DNA from: a virus
Virus record (IMG/VR): IMGVR_UViG_3300050821_000031
Span: 1 to 27,568 of that record
DNA length: 27,568 bases
Direction: 5' to 3' (one strand)
Both the position numbers and the translations under genes were made by a program. The notes beneath the pieces were generated by a model. It was not told where the DNA came from. It made no database searches and was given only the letters and a program-made list of their open reading frames with translations. Every line of letters starts with the position of its first letter. Position 1 is the first letter of the stretch. Below, piece by piece: positions 1-5,138 of the stretch.

Positions 1-2
1 CC

Positions 3-482
3 GAGATACTGGGATGTACACTTGGGGAAGCGGATACCGCTCTCCAACGCATTATGGATAGATACCAGGGTTTCACTTATCTCAAGACTGTTGTCATATC
101 ATCCGACGCAAGACGTGGCTGGTTTCAAGGTCTGGACGGTCGAGCTGTTAGGATACCTGGCGATACCCCCAGTAGTAAAAGACACCTATGTATGTCTGGT
201 TATCTGCAGAATGGTGAAGCAGTCATCATGAAGATGGCTACGCTACAGTGGATAGATTTCCTTAAAGAACAAGAGGCTAAGTTAGTTAACTTTGTCCATG
301 ATGAATGGCAGGTTGAATGTCCTAATGATATGGCAATAGCATTGGGACTAGCCGAAGTAATGGCAGATAGTCTGCGTAAGGTAGGTGAAGAATTGAAATT
401 GAAATGCCCACTAGCAGGATCATATTGGAATGATGATCTCAAGGACTATACTATAGCTACTAACTGGAGTAAGACACATTGA
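3..482 (+). CDS. DNA polymerase, family A (T7 gp5-like), C-terminal part
   Basis: This is the C-terminal end of a replicative family A DNA polymerase; the gene begins upstream of the window and is open from base 3. The reading shows the palm-domain features of T7 gp5: a segment RRGWFQGLDGR aligned with the RRWIKGLDGR block of T7, then the helix HLCMSGYLQNGEAVIMKM, then motif C as VHDEWQVE. The aspartate of that motif (codon 300-302) is the metal-binding catalytic residue known in the family. The end, CPLAGSYWNDDLKDY, matches the usual position of the family C-terminus. It copies the phage genome with the ssDNA-binding protein encoded just downstream. The stop overlaps a TTG start of the next ORF. 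The family assignment is firm; the exonuclease and thumb domains lie outside the window. Confidence 0.93.
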   Translation, partial: EILGCTLGEADTALQRIMDRYQGFTYLKTVVISSDARRGWFQGLDGRAVRIPGDTPSSKRHLCMSGYLQNGEAVIMKMATLQWIDFLKEQEAKLVNFVHDEWQVECPNDMAIALGLAEVMADSLRKVGEELKLKCPLAGSYWNDDLKDYTIATNWSKTH

Positions 483-628
483 ATAACGAAATGATTGATG
501 ATCTTATTGAATACTTAAACGATGAACAACGTGCTAAGGATACTCATAATTCATTTATACTACTTCCCAAAGAACGGGAAGAAGTAATTGATGCGCTGAC
601 GTTCTACAAGGAGATGAATATACTCTAA
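479..628 (+). CDS. Small hypothetical protein (49 aa, TTG start)
   Basis: A 49-codon ORF fills the gap between the polymerase and the ssDNA-binding protein. I chose the TTG at 479 because GGAG at 466-469 lies nine bases upstream and the start overlaps the polymerase stop (TTGA), a typical coupled arrangement. The first ATG, at 491, has no visible ribosome binding site and would give 45 residues. The protein is acidic at its start (MIDDLIEYLNDEQ) and probably helical, with no membrane segment or known motif. Its stop overlaps the next ATG by one base (TAATG). I do not recognise a family. Tight packing on both sides is the main support that it is translated. Confidence 0.6.
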   Translation: MNNEMIDDLIEYLNDEQRAKDTHNSFILLPKEREEVIDALTFYKEMNIL

Positions 629-1122
629 TGGTTAAATATGGTAAGACAGAAATAGTATACATACAGGGTAAAGCTTCTTGGTTCAGAGCTAAGCAACCTA
701 ATCAATGGAACAAGTACTCTGTGCAGATACATCCCAATGCTGAAGGGTTGGAGAAAATACGTGAACTCCAGTCCAGAGGTTTAAAGAATACAATCAAGAA
801 GGATGACGATGGGTACTTCGTTAACTTTACTAGACCAGTCTCAAAAGAATACAAGACCGGTAAGATACAAACTTTTGCACCGCCTACAGTCACTGATAAA
901 GACGGTAACATCTTCGAAGGACAAGTAGGTAATGGTTCTGATGTTACTCTAAAGCTAGAAGTCTATGAACATGCTACTCCTGCCGGTGGTAGGGCTGTGG
1001 CTGCAAGGTGGGCTTCAGCTAGGATAGATACCTTAGTACCATTTGAACTAGAGACCAGTGGCTTCCCTAGTGAGATAGCTGCTGCTCAAGGACTAGCTGA
1101 ACAACCAGCACAGTTGTTCTAA
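628..1122 (+). CDS. Probable ssDNA-binding protein (T7 gp2.5-type role)
   Basis: A 164-residue soluble protein coded directly after the DNA polymerase. The N-terminal two thirds look like an OB-fold replication protein: beta-rich stretches with aromatics (GKASWFRAKQPNQWNKYSVQIHP) and a later strand pair (GSDVTLKLEVYEH). Such proteins protect exposed single strands and stimulate the polymerase. The tail is unlike T7 gp2.5: it is not strongly acidic but runs AAAQGLAEQPAQLF and ends in phenylalanine, a residue that in gp2.5 is important for partner contacts. AAGGAG at 608-613 is 14 bases before the ATG, a long spacing, but the start is fixed by the TAATG overlap with the preceding ORF. The role rests on neighbourhood and general sequence character rather than a diagnostic motif. 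Confidence 0.65.
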   Translation: MVKYGKTEIVYIQGKASWFRAKQPNQWNKYSVQIHPNAEGLEKIRELQSRGLKNTIKKDDDGYFVNFTRPVSKEYKTGKIQTFAPPTVTDKDGNIFEGQVGNGSDVTLKLEVYEHATPAGGRAVAARWASARIDTLVPFELETSGFPSEIAAAQGLAEQPAQLF

Positions 1123-1441
1123 TCAATTCACAGCATGAACCCTCCCCGCTTCAGGAAAGCTTACTAAGGAGTAAGCAACCCCACCCTCCTGCCGGATTCA
1201 GGTACCGGGCTGTGTCCTCAGGTATAGCCTGAGAGGAAATGAACCAAGTATGTCCGACTAAGAAGATGCCAGGCTAAGTATCCTGATGAGGTGACTCGAT
1301 TCTTCTGCTAGCAACTCCCCGAGTGTGAGACCGTGTGTTCACGGACCGGTAGGGGACACGCGAAATAATCTTCCAATGGATCCGACATACAACCATACCT
1401 GTGTCTCATAAGCACAAGGGTGGTAGATAGCAAACAGACGT

Positions 1442-1493
1442 CGCGCATGCTAGGGCTATGGTGCATAGTGCTATAACCTCTGTAGAGGGCGCG
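1442..1493 (+). other. RNA three-way junction within the candidate ncRNA
   Basis: CGCGC at 1442-1446 can pair with GCGCG at 1489-1493 and encloses two perfect hairpins: CTATG/CATAG (1456-1460 with 1464-1468, loop GTG) and CCTC/GAGG (1477-1480 with 1485-1488, loop TGTA). The helices do not conflict with one another and together form a compact three-way junction. This is direct base-pairing evidence; conservation has not been tested. Confidence 0.5.
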
Positions 1494-1568
1494 CATGAGG
1501 GTAAAGGTCTTGCCTTAAATGGCTAATGGTCTGAAGCGATAACACAAAGTAGCAGAAAGGACTAAGCT

Positions 1569-1602
1569 GAAGGGTTCGATTCCCTTCCTCCGTGGGACGG
1601 AG
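1569..1602 (+). other. tRNA T-arm-like hairpin stacked on a second hairpin
   Basis: GAAGGG-TTCGATT-CCCTTC (1569-1587) has the exact 7-base loop and the GTTC/GAT/C flanks of a tRNA T-arm. It is followed with no gap by CTCCGT-GGG-ACGGAG (1588-1602), so the 3' strand that should enter a tRNA acceptor stem is instead paired locally. A weak alternative acceptor partner, ATGAGGG at 1495-1501, matches six of seven positions with wobbles, but no D-arm or anticodon arm of normal size fits between. I therefore call it T-arm-like and not a tRNA gene. Confidence 0.55.
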
Positions 1603-1687
1603 ACTGGCGGCAATGGTTGTACTACCACGTGGTATGTGGATACACCTAGTCTGGTAATGCTTCAGTAACCCCGTGAAACGGGTAGAT

Positions 1688-1704
1688 GTAGGTTCGAATC
1701 CTGC
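1688..1704 (+). other. Second tRNA T-arm-like hairpin
   Basis: GTAGG-TTCGAAT-CCTGC is a canonical T-arm sequence (one G-T pair in the stem). It is preceded by a CCCGT-GAA-ACGGG hairpin (1670-1682) placed where a type II tRNA would carry its variable arm. The expected acceptor partner of the following CTGTGGG (1705-1711) is not found within 100 bases upstream, and no CCA is encoded. It is either a decayed tRNA or, as I prefer, a T-loop module of a larger RNA. Confidence 0.5.
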
Positions 1705-2245
1705 CTGTGGGTCGTAATGTAGTAGGACCATGATAAAAGCGAGACCCGACGAACTATAGCGTTAAGGGTAGCAGATACTTCTCAACCTCTGTGACCCCAC
1801 TGATTACACTGTTCGAGCAAGGCATACTCTGAACCTGCCCCAGACGACCCTGTGTATCTGGATCGCGCAGAAGCAGCATTACAAACTCGATGACTGTACA
1901 CTGGATACCGTTAACCTCCAGGCCTACGGGCAGTATGTACGACGCGGGAACGCCTCCGGAATGTAATGTGGAGCAAGGATTGTTAATCCTTTGGCTCAAG
2001 ATAGACTACCTGCATTGGTAGGGGTAGTGCCGTACGTAAAGATCACCGGTCAGGCACACCAGGCAGCGCTGTGACCAGACGTACCGCTGAAGTGAATAAC
2101 CAAGCATACGTTGGATGGGCAATGACATGGTCGACGAGACCGCCAGTCGCAGATGAAATCCCTCTAGCTGATGATGGAGAACAACGTGAGACACATCCGT
2201 TCCTCTCAGCAGAAACCAAGACCTCCCTAATAATAACAGGGCACA

Positions 2246-2286
2246 GGGGTAGGCCATGTTTGAGCCTACCCCACAAGGCCAAGGAG
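2246..2286 (+). promoter_or_regulatory. 9-bp hairpin followed by a ribosome binding site
   Basis: GGGGTAGGC (2246-2254) pairs perfectly with GCCTACCCC (2264-2272) around a 9-base loop. No U-tract follows, so it is not a simple rho-independent terminator. Nine bases downstream is AAGGAG (2281-2286), eight bases ahead of the ATG at 2295. The hairpin may be the 3' boundary of the candidate RNA, an RNase processing site, or a 5' stabiliser of the exonuclease mRNA. The ribosome binding site also fixes the start of the next gene. Confidence 0.5.
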
Positions 2287-2294
2287 TACGTGTC

Positions 2295-2582
2295 ATGAAG
2301 AAGATTATGCTGGTCGACCCTGATGACTTCTTCACTGGTCGACGTCGAGATACAGTACCAATGGATGATCTGAAGATATACAAGAAGTGGAAGAAGTTCT
2401 TGAAGAAGGAAGCAGAAGAAGCTAACAAGAAGAAAGACCCTGTCCAGAGCTGGTGGGGTAAGAGGTCTGTTGCTGAGAGGACAATCATTATCTTCTTTGT
2501 CTTCCCACCAGTAGGCATTATCTACGTCTTCGGTCTGCTTCAGATAGCTAAGGTAATGGCTAGGTCTGTGGGCATACAGTGA
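2295..2582 (+). CDS. Small membrane protein, 95 aa
   Basis: The protein has a charged N-terminal half, very rich in lysine from about residue 27 to 50 (KKWKKFLKKEAEEANKKK), and one hydrophobic segment near the C-terminus (IIIFFVFPPVGIIYVFGLLQ), so it is probably a single-span inner-membrane protein with a basic, likely cytoplasmic, coiled region. I chose the ATG at 2295 because AAGGAG lies eight bases upstream; an earlier in-frame ATG at 2256 falls in the loop of the hairpin and has no such site. The stop overlaps the GTG start of the exonuclease (GTGA), so the two are translationally coupled. I do not recognise the family. A role at the membrane during host takeover or DNA handling is only a guess. 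Confidence 0.7.
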   Translation: MKKIMLVDPDDFFTGRRRDTVPMDDLKIYKKWKKFLKKEAEEANKKKDPVQSWWGKRSVAERTIIIFFVFPPVGIIYVFGLLQIAKVMARSVGIQ

Positions 2583-3442
2583 AGATACAAACCTTAATAC
2601 AGGACATCTACCGATTGGTAGGCAACGAAGAGAACTGGCTGACAAGTGACATCGCTACTAAATTCACATCTGAACTCACTATTAAACTCCAAGGATCCTT
2701 CAGTCCGCAACAAAGGACTGGACTACGTCTTAGCGGTCTGGGAACACAGTGCCCGTGTCAGCTGTGGCACTCGGTACATACCCCATTGGCTGCGGAACCT
2801 CTCCCTCCCTGGGCAAGGATCAAATACACCTACGGACACATACTTGAATGTCTTGTAATCGCCATGGCTAAGGCAGCCGGGCATGATGTAACAGGAGAGC
2901 AAGATGCTGTATCTGTTGATGGGGTCGTCGGCCATCGCGATTGTGTCATCGACGGGAACGTCGTTGATGTTAAGTCTGCTAGCAGCCGTGCTTTCCAAAA
3001 GTTCAAAGACGGTTCAATCGCATCCGATGATGGCTTCGGTTATCTTGATCAACTTGATGGGTATATTGTGGGCTCCTTGGGTGATCCACTGGTAACCAAT
3101 AAGACATCTGGTTATCTATTAGCAATCGACAAACAATTAGGACATATGTGTTTATATGAGCATACTGCGCGCCCGGAAAGTATTAGAGAAAGAATTCGAA
3201 ATCATAGAGATGTCATCGCTCTTGATAGCCCTCCGCAATGCACTTGTGAAGAAGTTCCCGATGGAAAGTCTGGAAACTATAGACTGGGCATTAGAGGCAG
3301 CTATAACCCGTTTAAGTACCAGTGTCGTCCACAGCTTCGAGCCTTCAGATATTCTGATGGGGTCAGATACCTCACAAGAGTTGTCCGAAGACCAGAAGTC
3401 ACAGAGCTAGACAAGTATGGTAGAGTAGTGTATAATAACTGA
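2579..3442 (+). CDS. PD-(D/E)XK exonuclease, RecB/Cas4-like
   Basis: A 287-residue nuclease with the ordered signatures of the RecB/Cas4 fold: LSGLGTQCPCQLWH at residues 51-64 (the usual 'S..CP...W' entry motif), a helix with GHILE (E90), GHRDCVID (D121), VVDVKSAS containing the D130-x-K132 metal site, and Y-x-x-Q158-xxx-Y162 (YLDQLDGY). These are the known metal-binding and structural residues of the family, so a metal-dependent DNA exonuclease is likely, acting in recombination or host DNA breakdown as gp6 does in T7. Cysteines at 58, 60, 221, 223 and 249 recall the N-terminal-one plus C-terminal-three layout of iron-sulphur Cas4/AddB nucleases, though the spacing differs. It starts with GTG coupled to the previous stop, without a clear ribosome binding site, and ends in a TGATG overlap with endonuclease I. 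Confidence 0.87.
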   Translation: MKIQTLIQDIYRLVGNEENWLTSDIATKFTSELTIKLQGSFSPQQRTGLRLSGLGTQCPCQLWHSVHTPLAAEPLPPWARIKYTYGHILECLVIAMAKAAGHDVTGEQDAVSVDGVVGHRDCVIDGNVVDVKSASSRAFQKFKDGSIASDDGFGYLDQLDGYIVGSLGDPLVTNKTSGYLLAIDKQLGHMCLYEHTARPESIRERIRNHRDVIALDSPPQCTCEEVPDGKSGNYRLGIRGSYNPFKYQCRPQLRAFRYSDGVRYLTRVVRRPEVTELDKYGRVVYNN

Positions 3443-3774
3443 TGCGCAATAAATTCGAGGCACGTATATACGCTAGCCTCAAGAAGAAGAAGATTAAGTT
3501 TAAGTATGAAGGTGAGAAAGTACCTTACCTAATCAGTGGACACTACATACCTGATTTCATTATCACTACCCCACACGGTAAGATCTATGTTGAAACCAAA
3601 GGACACTTTAGACCCGAAGCTAAGCGCAAGATGGCTGCTGTTAAAAAGCTTAATCCCAAGCTTGACATCAGACTACTATTTTACTCACATAGCAAGTCCG
3701 CCGTTAAATGGTGTGTGAAGCATGGCTTCCCATATGCAATAGGAGATATACCTGATGAGTGGTTGGAAGAATGA
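3442..3774 (+). CDS. Endonuclease I, Holliday junction resolvase (T7 gp3-like)
   Basis: This 110-residue protein matches T7 endonuclease I along its length: KKKIKFKYEGEKVPYLISGHYIPDF followed by KIYVETKGHF and a C-terminal HGFPYAIGDIPDEWLEE, which parallels the T7 end (HGIKFADKLIPAEWIKE). The catalytic set is present: E6, D38, E51 and K53, equivalent to T7 E20, D55, E65 and K67. The enzyme cleaves branched DNA as a domain-swapped dimer, resolves replication and recombination intermediates before packaging, and helps degrade host DNA. It is shorter than T7 gp3 (149 residues), lacking most of the T7 N-terminal extension and basic tail. The start overlaps the exonuclease stop by one base. The 3' end overlaps the next small gene. 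Confidence 0.95.
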   Translation: MRNKFEARIYASLKKKKIKFKYEGEKVPYLISGHYIPDFIITTPHGKIYVETKGHFRPEAKRKMAAVKKLNPKLDIRLLFYSHSKSAVKWCVKHGFPYAIGDIPDEWLEE

Positions 3775-3856
3775 TCTGTTCTGGTTTATAGCTGGAGCAA
3801 TTGTTATGGGTGCAATAGATCTAGGATTAGGATTGTATTACTTCCCTGCCCAATGA
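3755..3856 (+). CDS. 33-aa single-span membrane microprotein
   Basis: Starting inside the end of the endonuclease gene in another frame, this ORF encodes MSGWKND followed by a hydrophobic span of about 22 residues (FWFIAGAIVMGAIDLGLGLYYF) and a short tail ending in PAQ. An ideal AGGAG (3741-3745) lies nine bases before the ATG, and the stop overlaps the next start (ATGA), so both ends are tied into the operon. The protein should insert in the inner membrane. An aspartate and several glycines within the span suggest helix packing. Function is unknown; holin-like or host-membrane-modulating roles are possible but unproven. Confidence 0.72.
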   Translation: MSGWKNDLFWFIAGAIVMGAIDLGLGLYYFPAQ

Positions 3857-3999
3857 ACTATGATACCTTACTCAACGTATATACCTTGGAAGAACTGCTT
3901 GAACTGAATGATAAGACTACTGAAGAATGCTTAGAGTTCCTAGTTGAAGAGAAGTATATTAAACTACCAACAATTAAACCTTTAGACTTCGATGATTAA
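3853..3999 (+). CDS. Small acidic hypothetical protein, 48 aa
   Basis: The ORF begins at an ATG overlapping the stop of the membrane microprotein (ATGA) and ends overlapping the next gene. The product is acidic and mostly helical in character (YTLEELLELNDKTTEECLEFLVEEKYIKLP), resembling a small helical hairpin or winged-helix-like fragment with no catalytic motif. No membrane segment is present. Translation is probably by coupling, because no separate strong ribosome binding site is visible. I do not recognise a named family. Confidence 0.65.
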   Translation: MNYDTLLNVYTLEELLELNDKTTEECLEFLVEEKYIKLPTIKPLDFDD

Positions 4000-4201
4000 A
4001 CATCCACACTCTAGGGCTGAACGTCTTAGACTTAAACACTTAAAGGAATCCTTTGACAATAAATCCAAACGATCAGCCATCCGTCACAGGAAGCAGGAGA
4101 TCGAGGCGAAGGAACTCGAAGATGAGCTTAGGATCACGGTATCTGGCTCGCAAGAGGAAGCAGTCATCCCAGCCAATCAAGTCAGAGATATCCCTGGCTA
4201 A
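3992..4201 (+). CDS. Small basic hypothetical protein, 69 aa
   Basis: The first 45 residues are dense in lysine, arginine and glutamate (RAERLRLKHLKESFDNKSKRSAIRHRK) and likely form one charged helix; the rest is less ordered. The ATG sits inside the end of the previous ORF (stop at 3997-3999). The last 80 bases are also read by the next gene in another frame, so the C-terminal third carries two messages. A nucleic-acid-binding role would suit the charge pattern but is inference only. Confidence 0.6.
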   Translation: MIKHPHSRAERLRLKHLKESFDNKSKRSAIRHRKQEIEAKELEDELRITVSGSQEEAVIPANQVRDIPG

Positions 4202-4358
4202 TGTCAGGGACGGTTTGATGCCGATGCTGTATACTCTGAACGTAATCAAGCCTCACGATGAAGTCTTGGAGATTGACTTCGATTGGCACAACATCAAGGA
4301 CGAGATATGTCCCGTAACAATATATGTGAAAGGAGCTAAGACAAAAGAAGGTGGCTAG
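4122..4358 (+). CDS. Hypothetical protein, 78 aa
   Basis: The start is taken at ATG 4122 because AAGGA at 4109-4113 is eight bases upstream. A TTG at 4053 with AAAGGA before it would add 23 residues and cannot be excluded. The N-terminus is basic (RYLARKRKQ); the C-terminal part (MLYTLNVIKPHDEVLEIDFDWHNIKDEICPVTIYVKG) looks like a small mixed alpha/beta domain. No family is recognised. The gene overlaps its neighbours on both sides. Confidence 0.6.
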   Translation: MSLGSRYLARKRKQSSQPIKSEISLANVRDGLMPMLYTLNVIKPHDEVLEIDFDWHNIKDEICPVTIYVKGAKTKEGG

Positions 4359-4599
4359 AAATTACAGGAAAGAGACTGCCTATGAGGAAGCTCCTACGCA
4401 AGTCAAACGTCGAGAAGCTCGGAATAGAGCCCGACGCAAAGCACTCAAGGCAGGACGAGTACACAAAGGAGACAAGAAAGAACTTGACCACCTTGGATAC
4501 CATAGGACTGGTAGCCTTGACCGTGTTCCCACTCGGGTTGTTTCTGAGCATGCTAATGTCATCAGACAACCCCCGACTAAACGGAAACGAAAGCGATGA
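4351..4599 (+). CDS. HNH-like small basic phage protein, 82 aa
   Basis: The sequence pattern MARNYRKE, then RREARNRARRKALKAGRVHKGD, then LDH, then RVVSEHANV matches a widespread small phage protein type that carries a degenerate HNH-like motif (usually 'GDGKDVDH...N...NLRVVS'). Here the first histidine is in LDH and the asparagine-rich middle is reduced, so nuclease activity is doubtful. It is strongly basic and ends KRKRKR, consistent with DNA or RNA binding. The start is GTG, overlapping the previous stop (GTGGCTAG); an AGGAG at 4331-4335 is rather far away. Most of the gene is overlapped by another ORF in a different frame. The homology is from pattern memory, not a search. Confidence 0.68.
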   Translation: MARNYRKETAYEEAPTQVKRREARNRARRKALKAGRVHKGDKKELDHLGYHRTGSLDRVPTRVVSEHANVIRQPPTKRKRKR

Positions 4600-4606
4600 T
4601 GATTGA
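4382..4606 (+). CDS. Nested single-span membrane protein ORF, 74 aa
   Basis: This ORF lies almost wholly within the HNH-like gene, shifted one frame. Its product has a charged N-terminal 38 residues, one clear membrane span (LDTIGLVALTVFPLGLFLSMLM) and an acidic tail (NESDDD). Being open for 74 codons while encoding a well-formed hydrophobic span in an antigenic-looking frame argues that it is real. The upstream AGGAAAGAG (about 4367-4375) is a weak but possible binding site for the ATG at 4382. Nested membrane genes are known in phage (Rz/Rz1 is the classic case), but I see no lipobox here. Confidence 0.45.
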   Translation: MRKLLRKSNVEKLGIEPDAKHSRQDEYTKETRKNLTTLDTIGLVALTVFPLGLFLSMLMSSDNPRLNGNESDDD

Positions 4607-4709
4607 TGACGATGTCTTCCTAGCTTATCAACATAGGAGTAATCAATATCAAGCACTACTACAACAGATACAAGACATACTAGATTTCCATAACAAGGAA
4701 ATGAAATAA
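4596..4709 (+). CDS. Short hypothetical ORF, 37 aa
   Basis: The ORF starts at ATG 4596, overlapping the stop of the HNH-like gene (ATGA) and the end of the nested ORF. It encodes an acidic start (MMIDDD) and a glutamine-rich helix (NQYQALLQQIQDILDFH). There is no strong ribosome binding site, so translation would depend on coupling. The gap after it, 4710-4749, holds a small GGGC/GCCC hairpin (4720-4732) and the binding site of the next gene. Function is unknown. Confidence 0.45.
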   Translation: MMIDDDVFLAYQHRSNQYQALLQQIQDILDFHNKEMK

Positions 4710-4749
4710 ATAATACTTAGGGCATACAGCCCCAAAGAAGGAAAGAACC

Positions 4750-4896
4750 ATGAATGACATGGCTATCGAAACTGTGGGCCTGGATCACTTCATCCTCGGC
4801 CTCGACGAAGAAGGTAACGAAGTCAAGATCAAAGTTGACCCGACGGGTGAACTCGTCCAGGAAGTCGACGATAAAGATGACGCCGACGAGGACTGA
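4750..4896 (+). CDS. Small acidic protein with biased codon use, 48 aa
   Basis: The ATG is preceded by AAGGAAAG (4737-4744), a good ribosome binding site. The product starts MNDMAIETVGLDHFILGLDEEG and ends in a very acidic tail (EVDDKDDADED). Codons are mostly C- or G-ending (GGC, CTC, GAC, ATC), unlike the AT-rich genes just upstream, a pattern often seen with high expression. Two stem-loops, the second a rho-independent terminator, follow directly. The acidic surface could mimic DNA, as several phage anti-host proteins do, but nothing beyond charge supports that. No family is recognised. Confidence 0.65.
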   Translation: MNDMAIETVGLDHFILGLDEEGNEVKIKVDPTGELVQEVDDKDDADED

Positions 4897-4911
4897 TCTT
4901 CCATTCTAACT

Positions 4912-4944
4912 CCTAGAGGCCGGCCCCCGCCTTGGGCCTCTAGG
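4912..4944 (+). other. 10-bp perfect stem-loop
   Basis: CCTAGAGGCC (4912-4921) pairs with GGCCTCTAGG (4935-4944) around a 13-base GC-rich loop. It has no U-tract and lies just before a true terminator, so it could assist termination or protect the 3' end of the preceding message. Confidence 0.6.
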
Positions 4945-4950
4945 TAAACT

Positions 4951-4988
4951 GACCCCGGTACCGCTAACGCAGGCCGGGGTCTCTTTTT
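4951..4988 (+). terminator. Rho-independent terminator
   Basis: GACCCCGG (4951-4958) pairs with CCGGGGTC (4974-4981) across a 15-base loop and is followed by TCTTTTT. This is a standard intrinsic terminator for the small acidic gene upstream, possibly the end of the whole plus-strand message. Confidence 0.85.
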
Positions 4989-5138
4989 GGATATACTGTT
5001 ATGATGGACTGGACTAGCTATAACGAACACATGAAATACTATGAACCTGGTTATGCATGTAGAAATAGGGAGGAAAGGAAAAAGATATATCAAGAGTACT
5101 TAGCTCATACGAGCAAACAAGAAGAAGGGAATAATCCC

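Larger units (their letters stand above)
1123..2272 (+). ncRNA. Candidate large structured noncoding RNA (GOLLD/ROOL-like class suspected)
   Basis: About 1.15 kb between two complete genes has no ORF with a ribosome binding site, yet it is rich in perfect short helices. Those I could trace by eye include 1159-1165 with 1170-1176 (7 bp), 1217-1222 with 1228-1233 (6 bp), 1331-1335 with 1340-1344, a three-way junction at 1442-1493, 1569-1574 with 1582-1587, 1588-1593 with 1597-1602, 1601-1605 with 1648-1652 (shares two bases with the previous helix), 1670-1674 with 1678-1682, 1688-1692 with 1700-1704, 1975-1981 with 1985-1991 (7 bp, extended by 1971-1974 with 1994-1997), 2006-2010 with 2017-2021, and 2246-2254 with 2264-2272 (9 bp). 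Two hairpins are tRNA T-arms in sequence. Large phage RNAs of the GOLLD and ROOL classes are known to sit near or contain tRNA-like elements, which is why I suspect that type. Strand is inferred from the flanking genes and the T-arms. Exact ends are unknown, and there is no obvious promoter. Confidence 0.6.

Noticed and set aside
1270-1310. CTGATGAG followed by a GAG/CTC stem, resembling a hammerhead ribozyme core
   Set aside because: The required GAAA after stem II is GATT here, so the catalytic core is broken.
1495-1594. Complete tRNA ending in the first T-arm
   Set aside because: The acceptor match is weak and no D-arm or anticodon arm fits; a local hairpin competes for the 3' acceptor strand.
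1123-2294. Group I intron
   Set aside because: Both flanking genes are complete and not interrupted, so there is no exon to splice.
2006-2645. Two long minus-strand open frames (170 and 200 codons)
   Set aside because: They lie opposite the membrane protein gene and the structured region, are in the wrong direction for the operon, and have cysteine- and serine-rich shadow-like composition.
4707-4730. TAATAC...GGG string resembling a T7 promoter
   Set aside because: The spacing between TAATAC and GGG is far shorter than in the T7 consensus, and no second copy was found in the window.
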